44,785 bases of DNA from an uncultured Bacilli bacterium (GCA_947632205.1 CANROK010000004.1:1-44785), one strand, 5' to 3'. Shown: positions 26,851-35,625, counted from the stretch's first letter. The notes: generated by a model from the letters alone, not told the origin. Program-made: numbers and translations.

Positions 26851-28293
26851 ATGAAAGAAAATAAAAAAATTGAAATAGGATTGATAATATTATGTTTGAT
26901 AATTTTAATTCCATTTATTGTAATAGCTATTTATAATAGACCATCAGCAGATGATTATGATTATGCTATTTTAACTCACTCTGCAGTTGTAAATAATGAA
27001 GGAATATTTAATGTGATTAGCGAAGCATGGAAAACGAACGTTCAGTATTATAATAAATGGCAAGGTCTATATTCATCAGCTTTTATTTTAGCTTTGCAAC
27101 CGGGAATTTGGGGTGAAAATTACTATGCTTTTACTACTATAATAATATTATTTATTGTTTTCGTTTGTTTATATTTTTCTTTTAACATTTTAAATAAAAA
27201 ATATTTTAAATATTCAAGGTTTTTTACAGTTATGGTATCTTTGATAGTTTTAGTTATAATTACTAACTGGTTGCCATCAGCCGTTGAAGGATTATATTGG
27301 TATAATGGATCAATGAACTATACTCCATGGATATTTTTAGATTTACTAAATGTTTGTTTATTATTAAATATTGAAAAAAATAGAAAAATAAAAAATATAT
27401 CTTCAATAATTTTAAGTATAGTATTATCATTCTTAATCTCAGGAGCTAATCATGTTACATCTTTTGCAAATATTTTGATTCTACTTTTGTATAGTATTTA
27501 TTTATTATTTAATAAAAAATTTTATTCTTTGCCTTCATTATTTTCAGCAATTATAGGTTTTATTATTATGTATATTGCTCCTGGAACGTCAATACGTCAA
27601 AGTTTTTTTACTAAATCAACTATGGTAAAAACTGTGTTAGCAACTTTAAAACATATAAGAATAGTTATTCCAACTTGGTGTTCATTTATTTGGATATTAA
27701 GTTTATTAATAATTACTCCAATAGCTATTAGTTTTTCAATGAAAAATAAAATAAAAATATCAAGTAAATTTATAATTATTTTATTTTTAGCATTAGCAAT
27801 GGTTTTAAGTGGTATGTTTTGCGTTCCATATTATGCTATGGGTAACTTTGGAGCTCAAAGAGTTACAAATGTTATATGGATAGCTTTTATGCTTTTTAGT
27901 TGGCTTTTATATATAGTTGTTTGGCAATATATAATAAATAAAAAAATAGTTAATGTTAAATTTATTCAAAATAAAATTATCAATAAACTATATATAACAA
28001 GTGGATTAGCTTTAATATTATTATGTATAATTCCGATTGCTGGGGAAGAGTCTAATTCTTTAATTGCAATTAGAGAATTATTAAATGATACAGCATATAA
28101 ATATAGTCAAGAGATTGATGAAAGATTAAAGAAATATTATGATGAAAATTTAAAAGTAGTTGCAGTTTCAGAATTAGAAACTAAATCTAAAATTTTGTTT
28201 TTTGCTGATTTGAATGAAAATCCTAATACTTGGCCAAATACGAGTATAGGTGAATATTATAATAAACAAATTTATTTGATTAAAGATCGTTAA
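26851..28293 (+). CDS. DUF6056-like polytopic membrane protein
   Basis: A 480-aa protein with about 11 membrane helices. After the first helix it has NRPSADDYDYAILTHSAV; an outward acidic 'S/A-D-D-Y' motif in the first loop is the mark of DUF6056 proteins in Firmicutes polysaccharide loci and resembles the catalytic Asp position of GT-C enzymes. Further conserved-looking loops are QYYNKWQGLYSSAF, EGLYWYNGSMNYTPW, SGANHVTS and APGTSIRQ. The C-terminal ~80 residues are outside or soluble. A role in sugar transfer to a wall polymer is inferred. ATG is chosen with GATGGTGA as the SD. Confidence 0.7.
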   Translation: MKENKKIEIGLIILCLIILIPFIVIAIYNRPSADDYDYAILTHSAVVNNEGIFNVISEAWKTNVQYYNKWQGLYSSAFILALQPGIWGENYYAFTTIIILFIVFVCLYFSFNILNKKYFKYSRFFTVMVSLIVLVIITNWLPSAVEGLYWYNGSMNYTPWIFLDLLNVCLLLNIEKNRKIKNISSIILSIVLSFLISGANHVTSFANILILLLYSIYLLFNKKFYSLPSLFSAIIGFIIMYIAPGTSIRQSFFTKSTMVKTVLATLKHIRIVIPTWCSFIWILSLLIITPIAISFSMKNKIKISSKFIIILFLALAMVLSGMFCVPYYAMGNFGAQRVTNVIWIAFMLFSWLLYIVVWQYIINKKIVNVKFIQNKIINKLYITSGLALILLCIIPIAGEESNSLIAIRELLNDTAYKYSQEIDERLKKYYDENLKVVAVSELETKSKILFFADLNENPNTWPNTSIGEYYNKQIYLIKDR

Positions 28294-28341
28294 TTATCAC
28301 AAAAGAATTACTTAGGCATATATATAATATAGAGGTGTTAT

Positions 28342-28581
28342 ATGTTAAGTGATTCTTTTTTTAATAAAGTAGAAAAGAAAACTAAAGTAGATAAAGAAAC
28401 TATTTTAAGTTTAGCAGAAAAATTACAAAAGGGTAATATGAAAGATGAGAAAACATTAAGAGAAGTTATAGATACATTAAGTAAAATGACTGGTAAAAAT
28501 ATTTCTAAAGAACAAAGCGATAAAATAATTGCAAAAGTAGTCGATGGGAATGTACCTAAAAATATCGATAAAATGTTTTAA
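28342..28581 (+). CDS. spoVIF: Stage VI sporulation protein F
   Basis: A 79-aa protein. SDSFFNKVEKKTKVDKETILSLAEKLQ and the C-terminal ISKEQSDKIIAKVVDGNVPKNIDKMF match SpoVIF (YjcC) of Bacilli almost end to end. In B. subtilis it is a mother-cell protein needed for proper spore coat assembly and for GerE-dependent gene expression. Upstream, CATATATATA (about 28317-28326) could serve as a sporulation-type -10, but I cannot assign the sigma factor. SD is AGAGGTG. It stands alone, which fits separate sporulation control. Confidence 0.88.
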   Translation: MLSDSFFNKVEKKTKVDKETILSLAEKLQKGNMKDEKTLREVIDTLSKMTGKNISKEQSDKIIAKVVDGNVPKNIDKMF

Positions 28582-28586
28582 TATTC

Positions 28587-28615
28587 TTGCATAATTAATT
28601 TTTTTGTGATAATAT
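28587..28615 (+). promoter_or_regulatory. Promoter of the acidic membrane protein gene
   Basis: TTGCAT (28587-28592), a 17-bp spacer and TAATAT (28610-28615), about 30 nt before the ATG. Confidence 0.45.
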
Positions 28616-28646
28616 CTATTATAGAATAAAGAGGTGCTTATTAGAT

Positions 28647-29576
28647 ATGGAAGATCTTTTTAATAAATTAATAAATAATGAAAATTTTGGCTTATGGTTA
28701 ATGATTGTAATTATTGGCTTAGTTTTAATCTTTTTAGTAATACTTTTATTGGGTAAAAAAGATAAAAAAGAAAGAGAAATTGAAGAAACAAAGAAAATAT
28801 TACAAATAAATGATGAAAATGCTTTTAAAGAAGAAAATACTAATGTAGCATTAGAAACTCCACAAATACCAAGTGAACAAGTTATTGCAGATAACAAAGT
28901 AGAGTTAAATAGTGAACCTTTAACAAATGATAATGAAGTTATCGCTCCAGTTATTACTAATGATAGTGAAACAACTTCTTTAGACGATTTACTTAAAATT
29001 AATAATGAAGAATCAACAGCACCATTAATGAATAATACTAATAAAGAAAGTGTATATAAATTAGAAAATCCAGTTAATGATGAAAAAGTTGAAAAAGCGC
29101 CAGTTCCAGAAATTAATAGTTTAAATAGTTTGATAAATAATGATTCTAAGAAAGAAGAACCAATATTAAATGATACTGTTACACCATTATTATCTGATAA
29201 TGTTGAAGAATTAAATGTTTTCAACAATGATAATTTTTCATCTTTACCAGAAGTAGAAATTCCTAATATTGAAGATGATTTAAAAGAAGAAGCAAGTAAT
29301 ATACCTGATTTTAATTTAGATAATATTATTGATGATATTACAAGTGAATTAAGTAAACCAACGACAGATGAAGTTAAACCAAAAGAAGTAAATGTTCCAA
29401 CTAAAGATGAATTAGAATTTGAACTTCCAAAATTAAAAGAAGAATATCAAGTTAAAGAAATGCCAAAAAGTGATAATGAAGCTTTGGTCAAAGAAGATAA
29501 AATTGAAGTTCCAAAATTAAATGATTACAATTTAGATAGTATTTCGGGTGAATTTTACAATATAAATGATAAATAG
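28647..29576 (+). CDS. Acidic membrane-anchored protein of unknown function
   Basis: A 309-aa protein. Residues 14-36 form one membrane helix (GLWLMIVIIGLVLIFLVILL), followed by KKDKKEREIEETKK and then about 260 residues rich in Asn, Glu, Asp, Ser and Thr, with recurrent short motifs (e.g. TTSLDDLLKI, INSLNSLINN, DFNLDNIIDDITSEL, NDYNLDSISGEFYNIND). It looks like a short coiled coil followed by a disordered tail facing the cytoplasm or exterior. I recognise no family. The overall plan recalls scaffold or division-site proteins, but that is speculation. It lies between spoVIF and parE with its own promoter and terminator. SD AGAGGTG is 11 nt from the ATG. Confidence 0.8.
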   Translation: MEDLFNKLINNENFGLWLMIVIIGLVLIFLVILLLGKKDKKEREIEETKKILQINDENAFKEENTNVALETPQIPSEQVIADNKVELNSEPLTNDNEVIAPVITNDSETTSLDDLLKINNEESTAPLMNNTNKESVYKLENPVNDEKVEKAPVPEINSLNSLINNDSKKEEPILNDTVTPLLSDNVEELNVFNNDNFSSLPEVEIPNIEDDLKEEASNIPDFNLDNIIDDITSELSKPTTDEVKPKEVNVPTKDELEFELPKLKEEYQVKEMPKSDNEALVKEDKIEVPKLNDYNLDSISGEFYNINDK

Positions 29577-29597
29577 AGGTAACAAATACTTCTTTTT
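29575..29597 (+). terminator. Terminator after the acidic membrane protein
   Basis: A 7-bp stem, AGAGGTA/TACTTCT (one G-T), has a 5-nt loop and then T residues. Confidence 0.55.
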
Positions 29598-29625
29598 ATT
29601 TGCGTCAAAAAGTGTCTAAGTTTAG

Positions 29626-29654
29626 TTGCTTGCTTAAAATTCTTATGATAAAAT
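29626..29654 (+). promoter_or_regulatory. Promoter of parE-parC
   Basis: TTGCTT (29626-29631), a 17-bp spacer and TAAAAT (29649-29654) with an extended TG at 29646-29647, 17 nt before the ATG. Confidence 0.6.
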
Positions 29655-29671
29655 GATTATGGTGAATAGAT

Positions 29672-31582
29672 ATGGCAAAATACGATGAGTCATCAATAAA
29701 AATACTTGAAGGATTAGAAGCAGTTCGAAAAAGACCTGGTATGTATATAGGAAGTACAGATAAAAGGGGACTTCATCATTTAGTATGGGAAATTGTTGAC
29801 AATGGTATCGATGAAATTATAAATGGTTATGGTGACTATATAAAAATAGTATTACATAAAGATGGTAGTATAACGATCCAAGATAATGGACGAGGTGTAC
29901 CAATTGGTATGCATGAAAGTGGTATTTCTACTCCAGAAGTTATTTATACGATCTTACATGCTGGTGGTAAATTTGAAGAAGGAAACTACAAAGTAAGTGG
30001 TGGACTTCATGGTGTTGGTGCATCAGTAGTTAATGCCCTAAGTAGTAAGATGGATGTAGTTATATATAGAGATGGTTTAATATCTAATATTAGATTTACT
30101 GATGGTGGTAAAGTAGAATCACCACTTAAAACAATTGGTAAAACTAATAAAACAGGAACTACAGTTACATTTATGCCAGATTATAATATATTTAAAAATT
30201 GCAATTTTTCTTATACAACTATTTGTGAAAGAATGCAAGAAAGTGCTTTCTTAATTCCTAAAGTTACAATTGAAGTTGTTGATGAAGATAATAATAAAGT
30301 AAATAAATATCATTATGAAGATGGTCTTACTAATTTTATAGAATTTATTAATGAAGATAAAAATACTTTACATAAAGTTTTAAACTTTACGGGTAGTAAA
30401 AATGGTATTGAAGTAAATATTGCTATGCAATATACAGATACTTATAATGAAAATATTATTTCGTTTGTTAATAATGTAAAAACTAGTGATGGTGGTACTC
30501 ATGAAGTTGGTTTTAAAACAGGTATTACTAAGGCCTTTAATGATTATGTTAAAATGAATAATTTATTAAAAGGAAAAGATAATACTTTTGAAGGATCTGA
30601 TGTAAGAGAGGGTTTAAGCGCTGTTATTAATTTAAGAATACCTGAATCTAGTTTACAATTTGAAGGCCAAACGAAAGGTAAATTAGGAACGCCGGAAGCA
30701 AGAAGTATCACTGAAAGTATTACTTATGAAAATATTAAATTTTATTTAGAAGAAAATAAAGAAATTGCTTTAAATATTGTGGAAAAAGCTAGCAAAAGTA
30801 AAGTAGCAAGAGAAGCAGCTAGAAAAGCAAGAGAAGATGCGAGAAATGGTAAAGGTAAAAATAAAATTGAAAAGAACTTATCTCAAAAATTAGCTCCAGC
30901 ATCAACTAAAAATCCGAAAATAAATGAACTTTTCTTAGTAGAAGGTGATTCTGCTGGTGGTTCTGCTAAAAGTGGACGCGATCGTAAATTTCAAGCTATC
31001 TTACCTTTACGAGGTAAAGTTTTAAATGCCGAAAAAACAAGTATAGCTGATATGTTAAAAAATGAAGAAATTAATACCATTATTCATACAATTGGCGCTG
31101 GTATTGGTAGTGATTTTATTGTTGAAGATTCTAATTACGATAAAGTAATTATAATGACTGATGCTGATGTTGATGGTTCTCACATTCAAATTTTATTAAT
31201 AACATTCTTCTATCGTTTTATGCGTCCTTTAATTGAAGCTGGTAAACTTTATATTGCTAAACCACCATTATATAAACTAGATTATGGTAAAAAGCATTTT
31301 TATGCTTATAGTGATGAAGAAAGATTTAAAATTGTTTCTGAAAATCCTGGTAAACCAGATATATCAAGAAATAAGGGCTTAGGTGAAATGAATCCGGATG
31401 AATTATGGGATACTACAATGAATCCTGATACAAGAAGTTTAATAAGAATAAATATTAATGATGTTGCTTTAGCAGAAAAAAGAGTAAATATCTTAATGGG
31501 TGATAAAGTTGAGCCCCGAAAAGAATGGATTGAAGAAAATATTGTCTTTACAATGGAAGATAGTTATAGAGTTGAGGGGTAA
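29672..31582 (+). CDS. parE: DNA topoisomerase IV subunit B
   Basis: ATPase subunit of topoisomerase IV, which unlinks daughter chromosomes. The GHKL ATPase domain has VRKRPGMYIGST, WEIVDNGIDE, IQDNGRGVPIG and HAGGKFEEGNYKVSGGLHGVGASVVNA (residues 90-116). The TOPRIM domain has FLVEGDSAGGSAKSGRDRKFQ and MTDADVDGSHI. The block LSQKLAPASTKNPKINELFL and KNEEINTIIHTIGAGIG is the ParE rather than GyrB form. Length is 636 aa, as expected. parC follows after 3 nt. Within EIVDNGIDE, Gly replaces the usual Ser or Ala. Confidence 0.95.
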   Translation: MAKYDESSIKILEGLEAVRKRPGMYIGSTDKRGLHHLVWEIVDNGIDEIINGYGDYIKIVLHKDGSITIQDNGRGVPIGMHESGISTPEVIYTILHAGGKFEEGNYKVSGGLHGVGASVVNALSSKMDVVIYRDGLISNIRFTDGGKVESPLKTIGKTNKTGTTVTFMPDYNIFKNCNFSYTTICERMQESAFLIPKVTIEVVDEDNNKVNKYHYEDGLTNFIEFINEDKNTLHKVLNFTGSKNGIEVNIAMQYTDTYNENIISFVNNVKTSDGGTHEVGFKTGITKAFNDYVKMNNLLKGKDNTFEGSDVREGLSAVINLRIPESSLQFEGQTKGKLGTPEARSITESITYENIKFYLEENKEIALNIVEKASKSKVAREAARKAREDARNGKGKNKIEKNLSQKLAPASTKNPKINELFLVEGDSAGGSAKSGRDRKFQAILPLRGKVLNAEKTSIADMLKNEEINTIIHTIGAGIGSDFIVEDSNYDKVIIMTDADVDGSHIQILLITFFYRFMRPLIEAGKLYIAKPPLYKLDYGKKHFYAYSDEERFKIVSENPGKPDISRNKGLGEMNPDELWDTTMNPDTRSLIRININDVALAEKRVNILMGDKVEPRKEWIEENIVFTMEDSYRVEG

Positions 31583-31585
31583 TTT

Positions 31586-34075
31586 ATGCAAAATGTAATG
31601 AAAAGAATTGAAGATTATGCTTTAGAAGAAATAATGGGTGAAAGATTTGCATCTTATGCTAAAGAAATCATTCAAGATAGAGCTATACCAGATGTAAGAG
31701 ATGGTCTTAAGCCAGTTCAAAGAAGAATTCTTTATGCCATGTATAAAGCTGGTAATACTTATGATAAAAAATATTTAAAAAGTGCTGCGACAGTTGGTGA
31801 TGTATTAGGTAAGTATCACCCTCATGGTGATTCATCTGTATATGATGCCATGGTTAGAATGAGTCAATGGTGGAAACAAAATGCTATTTTAGTTGATATG
31901 AAAGGTAACAATGGTTCCATGGATGGTGATCCAGCTGCTGCTTATCGTTATACAGAAGCACGACTTTCGAAAATAAGTAATGAACTTTTATGTGATTTAG
32001 ATAAAGAAACGATTGAATGGGCACCAAACTTTGATGATAGATTACTTGAACCAACTGTTTTACCAGCTAAATTTCCTAATTTACTTGTAAATGGAGCCAT
32101 GGGTATAAGTGCTGGCTATGCGACTAATATTCCACCTCATAATTTAGGCGAAATAATTGATGCCACCATTAAAAGAATCGATTCTCCGAATTGTCATTTA
32201 GATTCTATTTTAGAAATAGTAAAAGGACCTGACTTTCCAACTGGTGGTATCGTTTGTGGTAAAGATGGTATTAGAGAGGCCTTTAAAACAGGTAAAGGAA
32301 AAGTCATTGTTAGATCTAAGTACGAAATTGTTAAAGAAAAAGGTAAAGAAAAAATAATTATTACCGAAATACCTTTTGATGTTATTAAACAATTATTAGT
32401 TAGTAAAATTGAGGGCTTAAGAATTGATAAAAAAATTGAAGGCATTGCGGAAGTAAGAGATGAATCAGATCGAGAGGGCTTAAGAATTGTTATCGATTTA
32501 AAAAGTGGTGCTAGTAGTGATTTAATTATCAATTATTTACTAAAAAATACTGATTTACAAATATCATATAGCTATAATATGGTTACTATTGTAAATAGAG
32601 CACCAAAAACACTAGGTATATTAGAAATACTTGATGCCTACATTGCTCACCAAAAAGAAGTAATTATAAGAAGAACTAAATTTGATTTAAGTGTTAAAGA
32701 AAAAAGATTACATATAGTTGAGGGCTTAATTAAATGTTTATCAATATTAGATGAAGTAATAAAAGTTATTAGAGCTAGTAAAAATAAAAGTGATGCCGTT
32801 GATAACTTAGTAAAAGAATTTGCTTTCTCTTTTGAACAAGCTAAAGCAATTGTCGAATTGCAATTATATCGTTTAACAAATACTGACGTTGTAGCACTTG
32901 AAGAAGAAATGGCTGCTTTAAAGAAATTAATCGAAGCATTAATGGCTATTTTAAGTGATGAAGAGGCCTTAAAATATGTTATGAAAAAAGAATTAAAACT
33001 TATCAAAAAAGAATATGCTACCGAAAGAAAAACAGAAATAGTTGATGAAATTGCGGAAATAAAATTAGACATGCAAAGTATGATACCAAAAGAAAATGTT
33101 TGTGTTATTGTTACAAATGAAGGGTATATTAAAAAAGTATCTTCTAAATCATACAGTCAAAGTGATGGTGAAACTTTATTAAAACCAGGTGATTATGTAA
33201 CTAATATTTTTGAAACTACTAGTTTAGATAACTTAATATTATTTACTAATTTAGGAAATTATTTATTTGTACCAGTTCATAAAATTTTTGAAGCTAAATG
33301 GAAAGAACTTGGTAAACATATTAGTAATATTGTTCCTTTACAAGAAAGTGAGAGAGTAATAAATTCCTTTATTTTAGAAAATAATAAAGTATTAACATTG
33401 TTTACGAAAAATGGTGTTGTTAAAAAATTATTAATGGATGATTTAATAGTAACTAGATATAATAAAACAATGACTGCGATTAAATTAAAAGATGATGATG
33501 AACTTGTAAGTGTATCTTATAGTAATACTGATACAATTATAATTACTAATAATGGTTATTATTTAAGATATGCTACTAGTGAAATACCACTTATGGGTCC
33601 AAAAGCTAGTGGTGTAAAAGGTATTAAATTAACTGATGATTATGTCATATATGGAGCAAATTATAGTATTGATGATGAATATATTACCGTATTTACAAAT
33701 AATAATACAAGTAAGAGAATAAAGTTAAGTGAATTAAAAGAATTAACAAGGGCTAAAAAGGGCTCAATGTTAATTAAGAAAAATAAAACAGTTGAATATA
33801 AAATTGTTAATGCTTATATTACAAATGCAAAAGATACTATAATTATTAAAAAAGATAGTGAGATTACTGAAATAAAGAATAGTGAAATACCAATCATGGA
33901 TTTAAATAGTAATGGAAGTAATTTAACTAAAGGTCATGTTGATAAATATGATATTAAATATGAACCATTAAAAATAGTTAATAGTAAAGAAAATAATGAA
34001 AAAGAAGAAGAAGTAAATGATAGTAATAATAAACAAATGTCTTTAGATGATTTTACAAAAGATTTTAAAATATAA
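31586..34075 (+). CDS. parC: DNA topoisomerase IV subunit A
   Basis: DNA breakage-rejoining subunit of topoisomerase IV. It opens with [20 protein letters not shown] and [16 protein letters not shown]. The quinolone-determining region is [20 protein letters not shown] (Ser-Ser then Asp where many have Glu). The catalytic Tyr is Tyr122 in [11 protein letters not shown]. The C-terminal domain (from about 490) has the repeated beta-pinwheel blades ([62 protein letters not shown]). Length is 829 aa. It is in one operon with parE, and its terminator hairpin overlaps the ylbD ribosome site. Confidence 0.95.
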   Translation: MQNVMKRIEDYALEEIMGERFASYAKEIIQDRAIPDVRDGLKPVQRRILYAMYKAGNTYDKKYLKSAATVGDVLGKYHPHGDSSVYDAMVRMSQWWKQNAILVDMKGNNGSMDGDPAAAYRYTEARLSKISNELLCDLDKETIEWAPNFDDRLLEPTVLPAKFPNLLVNGAMGISAGYATNIPPHNLGEIIDATIKRIDSPNCHLDSILEIVKGPDFPTGGIVCGKDGIREAFKTGKGKVIVRSKYEIVKEKGKEKIIITEIPFDVIKQLLVSKIEGLRIDKKIEGIAEVRDESDREGLRIVIDLKSGASSDLIINYLLKNTDLQISYSYNMVTIVNRAPKTLGILEILDAYIAHQKEVIIRRTKFDLSVKEKRLHIVEGLIKCLSILDEVIKVIRASKNKSDAVDNLVKEFAFSFEQAKAIVELQLYRLTNTDVVALEEEMAALKKLIEALMAILSDEEALKYVMKKELKLIKKEYATERKTEIVDEIAEIKLDMQSMIPKENVCVIVTNEGYIKKVSSKSYSQSDGETLLKPGDYVTNIFETTSLDNLILFTNLGNYLFVPVHKIFEAKWKELGKHISNIVPLQESERVINSFILENNKVLTLFTKNGVVKKLLMDDLIVTRYNKTMTAIKLKDDDELVSVSYSNTDTIIITNNGYYLRYATSEIPLMGPKASGVKGIKLTDDYVIYGANYSIDDEYITVFTNNNTSKRIKLSELKELTRAKKGSMLIKKNKTVEYKIVNAYITNAKDTIIIKKDSEITEIKNSEIPIMDLNSNGSNLTKGHVDKYDIKYEPLKIVNSKENNEKEEEVNDSNNKQMSLDDFTKDFKI

Positions 34076-34082
34076 TAAAATT

Positions 34083-34118
34083 ACCTAGTATTTCATAATA
34101 TATACTAGGTGATTTTTT
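34083..34118 (+). terminator. Hairpin between parC and ylbD that contains the ylbD Shine-Dalgarno site
   Basis: ACCTAGTAT (34083-34091) pairs perfectly with ATACTAGGT (34102-34110), and six T (34113-34118) run straight into the ylbD ATG. It has terminator form, but the 3' arm includes the AGGTGA used by ylbD. Confidence 0.75.
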
Positions 34119-34478
34119 ATGAGTAAAATAGAGGATTTTAAAGAATTTATAAGAAATAAGCCCGAACTTGTAGAGTATATAAAAAATAAAGAAATGACTA
34201 TGCAATCATTTTATGAAATATATGATGTTTATGGTGATAATGCAGATGCTTGGAAACCATATGAAAGAAGTATCACTAATCCAAGTTCTATTACTCCTTC
34301 CAAAATAACAGATATTATGAAAAATATTAATTTAGATGAAATTCAAAAGCATATTAATACTGCTCAAAAAGCTTTAGGGATGGTTGAAGATTTAACGTCT
34401 AAGGGAACAAATACTATAAATAATGTAGTAAAGGGGCCACTTTCACCAAGGCCATTAAATAAATTCTTTGAGGATTAA
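34119..34478 (+). CDS. ylbD: YlbD-like putative spore coat protein
   Basis: A 119-aa soluble protein. KIEDFKEFIRNKPELVEYIKNKEMTMQSFYEIYDVYG followed by AWKPYE (residues 3-48) matches the YlbD_coat family of Bacilli, whose B. subtilis member is linked to the spore coat. The C-terminus is Pro-rich (KGPLSPRPLNKF). The ATG is fixed by AGGTGA 7 nt upstream, itself inside a hairpin. ylbE follows directly, the same order as in B. subtilis. Confidence 0.82.
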   Translation: MSKIEDFKEFIRNKPELVEYIKNKEMTMQSFYEIYDVYGDNADAWKPYERSITNPSSITPSKITDIMKNINLDEIQKHINTAQKALGMVEDLTSKGTNTINNVVKGPLSPRPLNKFFED

Positions 34479-34479
34479 G

Positions 34480-34701
34480 ATGGAATATTTTTTACAGCAA
34501 AAATTAATGGAAGATAAAAAATTTAAAAAATATTTAGAAGATAATAGTAGTTATATTAAATATTTAAATCGTAATCCTGAAAATTATAAATTATTTATGA
34601 AAGAAATGAAAGAAAAGTATAAAGAAAGAGCAACAGATAAATTAAATGATATGGTGAATACTATTGATATAGTTTCTTCTTTAATTGATACATTTAAATG
34701 A
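34480..34701 (+). CDS. ylbE: YlbE-like protein
   Basis: A 73-aa protein of the YlbE-like family. The family core is visible as KFKKYLEDNSSYIKYLNRNP (a bulky residue, Y, L/S-RNP), followed by a basic helix (KEMKEKYKERA) and a hydrophobic C-terminal helix (MVNTIDIVSSLIDTF). In Bacilli it is found next to ylbD; its role is unknown but the context is sporulation. An in-frame TTG at 34468 overlaps ylbD; ATG 34480, one base after the ylbD stop and behind GAGG, is preferred. Confidence 0.8.
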   Translation: MEYFLQQKLMEDKKFKKYLEDNSSYIKYLNRNPENYKLFMKEMKEKYKERATDKLNDMVNTIDIVSSLIDTFK

Positions 34702-34730
34702 GACGACAAAATAAGACAAAAGATGCCCCC

Positions 34731-34759
34731 TTTACAAGATGCATCTTTTATTATTTAAT
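34731..34759 (+). promoter_or_regulatory. Peptide mRNA promoter, module 1
   Basis: TTTACA (34731-34736), a 17-bp spacer and TTTAAT (34754-34759). The spacing is kept in modules 2 and 3. Confidence 0.65.
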
Positions 34760-34840
34760 AGAGATTTAAGGGCACTATGATTGCGCCGCCAATCTACATT
34801 TCTAGGGGGTTTTGAACTCTTAAGAGAGGCAGGTGGTAAG

Positions 34841-34951
34841 ATGAAGTCAAGAAACCTAATCAGGATTTTGATTATCATTATTTTTGTACTATTGTATATA
34901 ATATATATAATCATACAAAAAGACGCATCCTTAGTAGTAATACAAGGATAA
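34841..34951 (+). CDS. Small hydrophobic peptide, type I toxin-like, module 1 (36 aa)
   Basis: A Met-Lys-Ser-Arg start, a membrane helix of about 19 residues (LIRILIIIIFVLLYIIYII, residues 6-24), then a polar tail with QKDAS and VVIQG. The SD AGGTGG lies 4 nt before the ATG, after a leader of about 75 nt with a conserved AGGGGGTT block. The plan (basic start, one helix, polar end, convergent antisense RNA over the 3' end) is that of type I toxins such as TxpA/BsrG, which damage or depolarise the membrane when overproduced. The sequence itself matches no family I know. Changes among copies are mostly silent or conservative, which supports translation. Confidence 0.75.
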   Translation: MKSRNLIRILIIIIFVLLYIIYIIIQKDASLVVIQG

Positions 34952-34994
34952 CGTCATCAACCAATTACGGTGGCGTAATTCATACGCGTCCCTA
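34917..34994 (-). ncRNA. Antisense RNA, module 1 (putative antitoxin)
   Basis: A - strand promoter TTGTTA (35028-35023), exactly 17 bp, TATAAT (35005-35000) predicts a start near 34993. The RNA has a 5' hairpin (GCGTA-TGAAT-TACGC) and ends at a stem (GACG...ATCCTT paired with AAGGAT...GTC) followed by U5. It overlaps the last ~35 nt of the peptide ORF and its 3' tail. Confidence 0.7.
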
Positions 34995-34999
34995 ATTAA

Positions 35000-35028
35000 A
35001 TTATATAATATTAAATTAAAAATAACAA
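35000..35028 (-). promoter_or_regulatory. Antisense RNA promoter, module 1
   Basis: On the - strand: TTGTTA, 17 bp, perfect TATAAT. Confidence 0.75.
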
Positions 35029-35070
35029 ATACTTTTTAAACAATCGACAAAATAAGACAAAAGATACCTC

Positions 35071-35099
35071 TTTACAATAGATGTCTTTTGCTATTTAAT
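35071..35099 (+). promoter_or_regulatory. Peptide mRNA promoter, module 2
   Basis: TTTACA (35071-35076), 17 bp, TTTAAT (35094-35099). Confidence 0.65.
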
Positions 35100-35177
35100 A
35101 GAAACTTAAGGGCACTATGATTGCGCCGCTAATCTGAACTCAGGGGGTTTAGACTCTTTGGAGAGGCAGGTGGTAAG

Positions 35178-35288
35178 ATGAAATCGAAAAACCTAATCAG
35201 GATTTTGATTATCATTATTTTTGTATTATTGTACTTAATGTATTTAATCATACAAAAAGACGCATCCTCAGTAGTAATACAAGGATAG
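35178..35288 (+). CDS. Small hydrophobic peptide, type I toxin-like, module 2 (36 aa)
   Basis: Same plan as module 1, with Lys at position 4 (R in copy 1), LMYL in the second half of the helix and DASS in the tail. All replacements keep charge or hydrophobicity. SD AGGTGG is 4 nt before the ATG. The stop is TAG instead of TAA. The leader and both promoters are intact, so this copy looks functional. Confidence 0.75.
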   Translation: MKSKNLIRILIIIIFVLLYLMYLIIQKDASSVVIQG

Positions 35289-35330
35289 CGTCATCAAACA
35301 ACAAGGTGGCGTAATTCATACGCGTCCCTA
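35254..35330 (-). ncRNA. Antisense RNA, module 2 (putative antitoxin)
   Basis: Starts near 35329 from the promoter at 35336-35364, has the same 5' hairpin as copy 1 and ends at the GACG...CGTC hairpin with U5 (35258-35254). It covers the end of the peptide ORF. Confidence 0.7.
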
Positions 35331-35335
35331 ATTAA

Positions 35336-35364
35336 ATTATATAATATTAAATTAAAAATAACAA
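35336..35364 (-). promoter_or_regulatory. Antisense RNA promoter, module 2
   Basis: TTGTTA, 17 bp, TATAAT on the - strand, identical to module 1. Confidence 0.75.
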
Positions 35365-35406
35365 ATACTTTTTAAACAATCGACAAAATAAGACAAAAGA
35401 TACCTC

Positions 35407-35435
35407 TTTACAATAGATGTCTTTTATTATTTAAT
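35407..35435 (+). promoter_or_regulatory. Peptide mRNA promoter, module 3
   Basis: TTTACA (35407-35412), 17 bp, TTTAAT (35430-35435). Confidence 0.65.
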
Positions 35436-35514
35436 AGAAACTTAAGGCACTATGATTGCGCCGCCAATCTGAAACTCAGGGGGTTTTGAACTCTTTGGAG
35501 AGGCAGGTGGTAAG

Positions 35515-35625
35515 ATGAAGTCAAGAAACTTAATAAGGATTTTGATTATCATTATTTTTGTATTATTGTATATAATATATTTAATCATACAAAAAGACGC
35601 ATCCTCAGTAGTAATACAAGGATAA
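35515..35625 (+). CDS. Small hydrophobic peptide, type I toxin-like, module 3 (36 aa)
   Basis: The peptide is nearly identical to copy 1 (Leu for Ile at 23, Ser for Leu at 31), while the DNA differs at silent sites (for example CTA to TTA at codon 6 and ATC to ATA at codon 7), a sign of selection on the protein. SD AGGTGG is 4 nt upstream. The region after the stop differs from copies 1 and 2 but keeps the antisense promoter. Confidence 0.75.
   Translation: MKSRNLIRILIIIIFVLLYIIYLIIQKDASSVVIQG

Noticed and set aside
34732-34914. 60-aa open frame on the - strand across toxin-like module 1
   Set aside because: It overlaps the module promoter, leader and peptide ORF, has no SD, and is not kept as a frame in modules 2 and 3. 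The structured antisense RNA explains the strand better.
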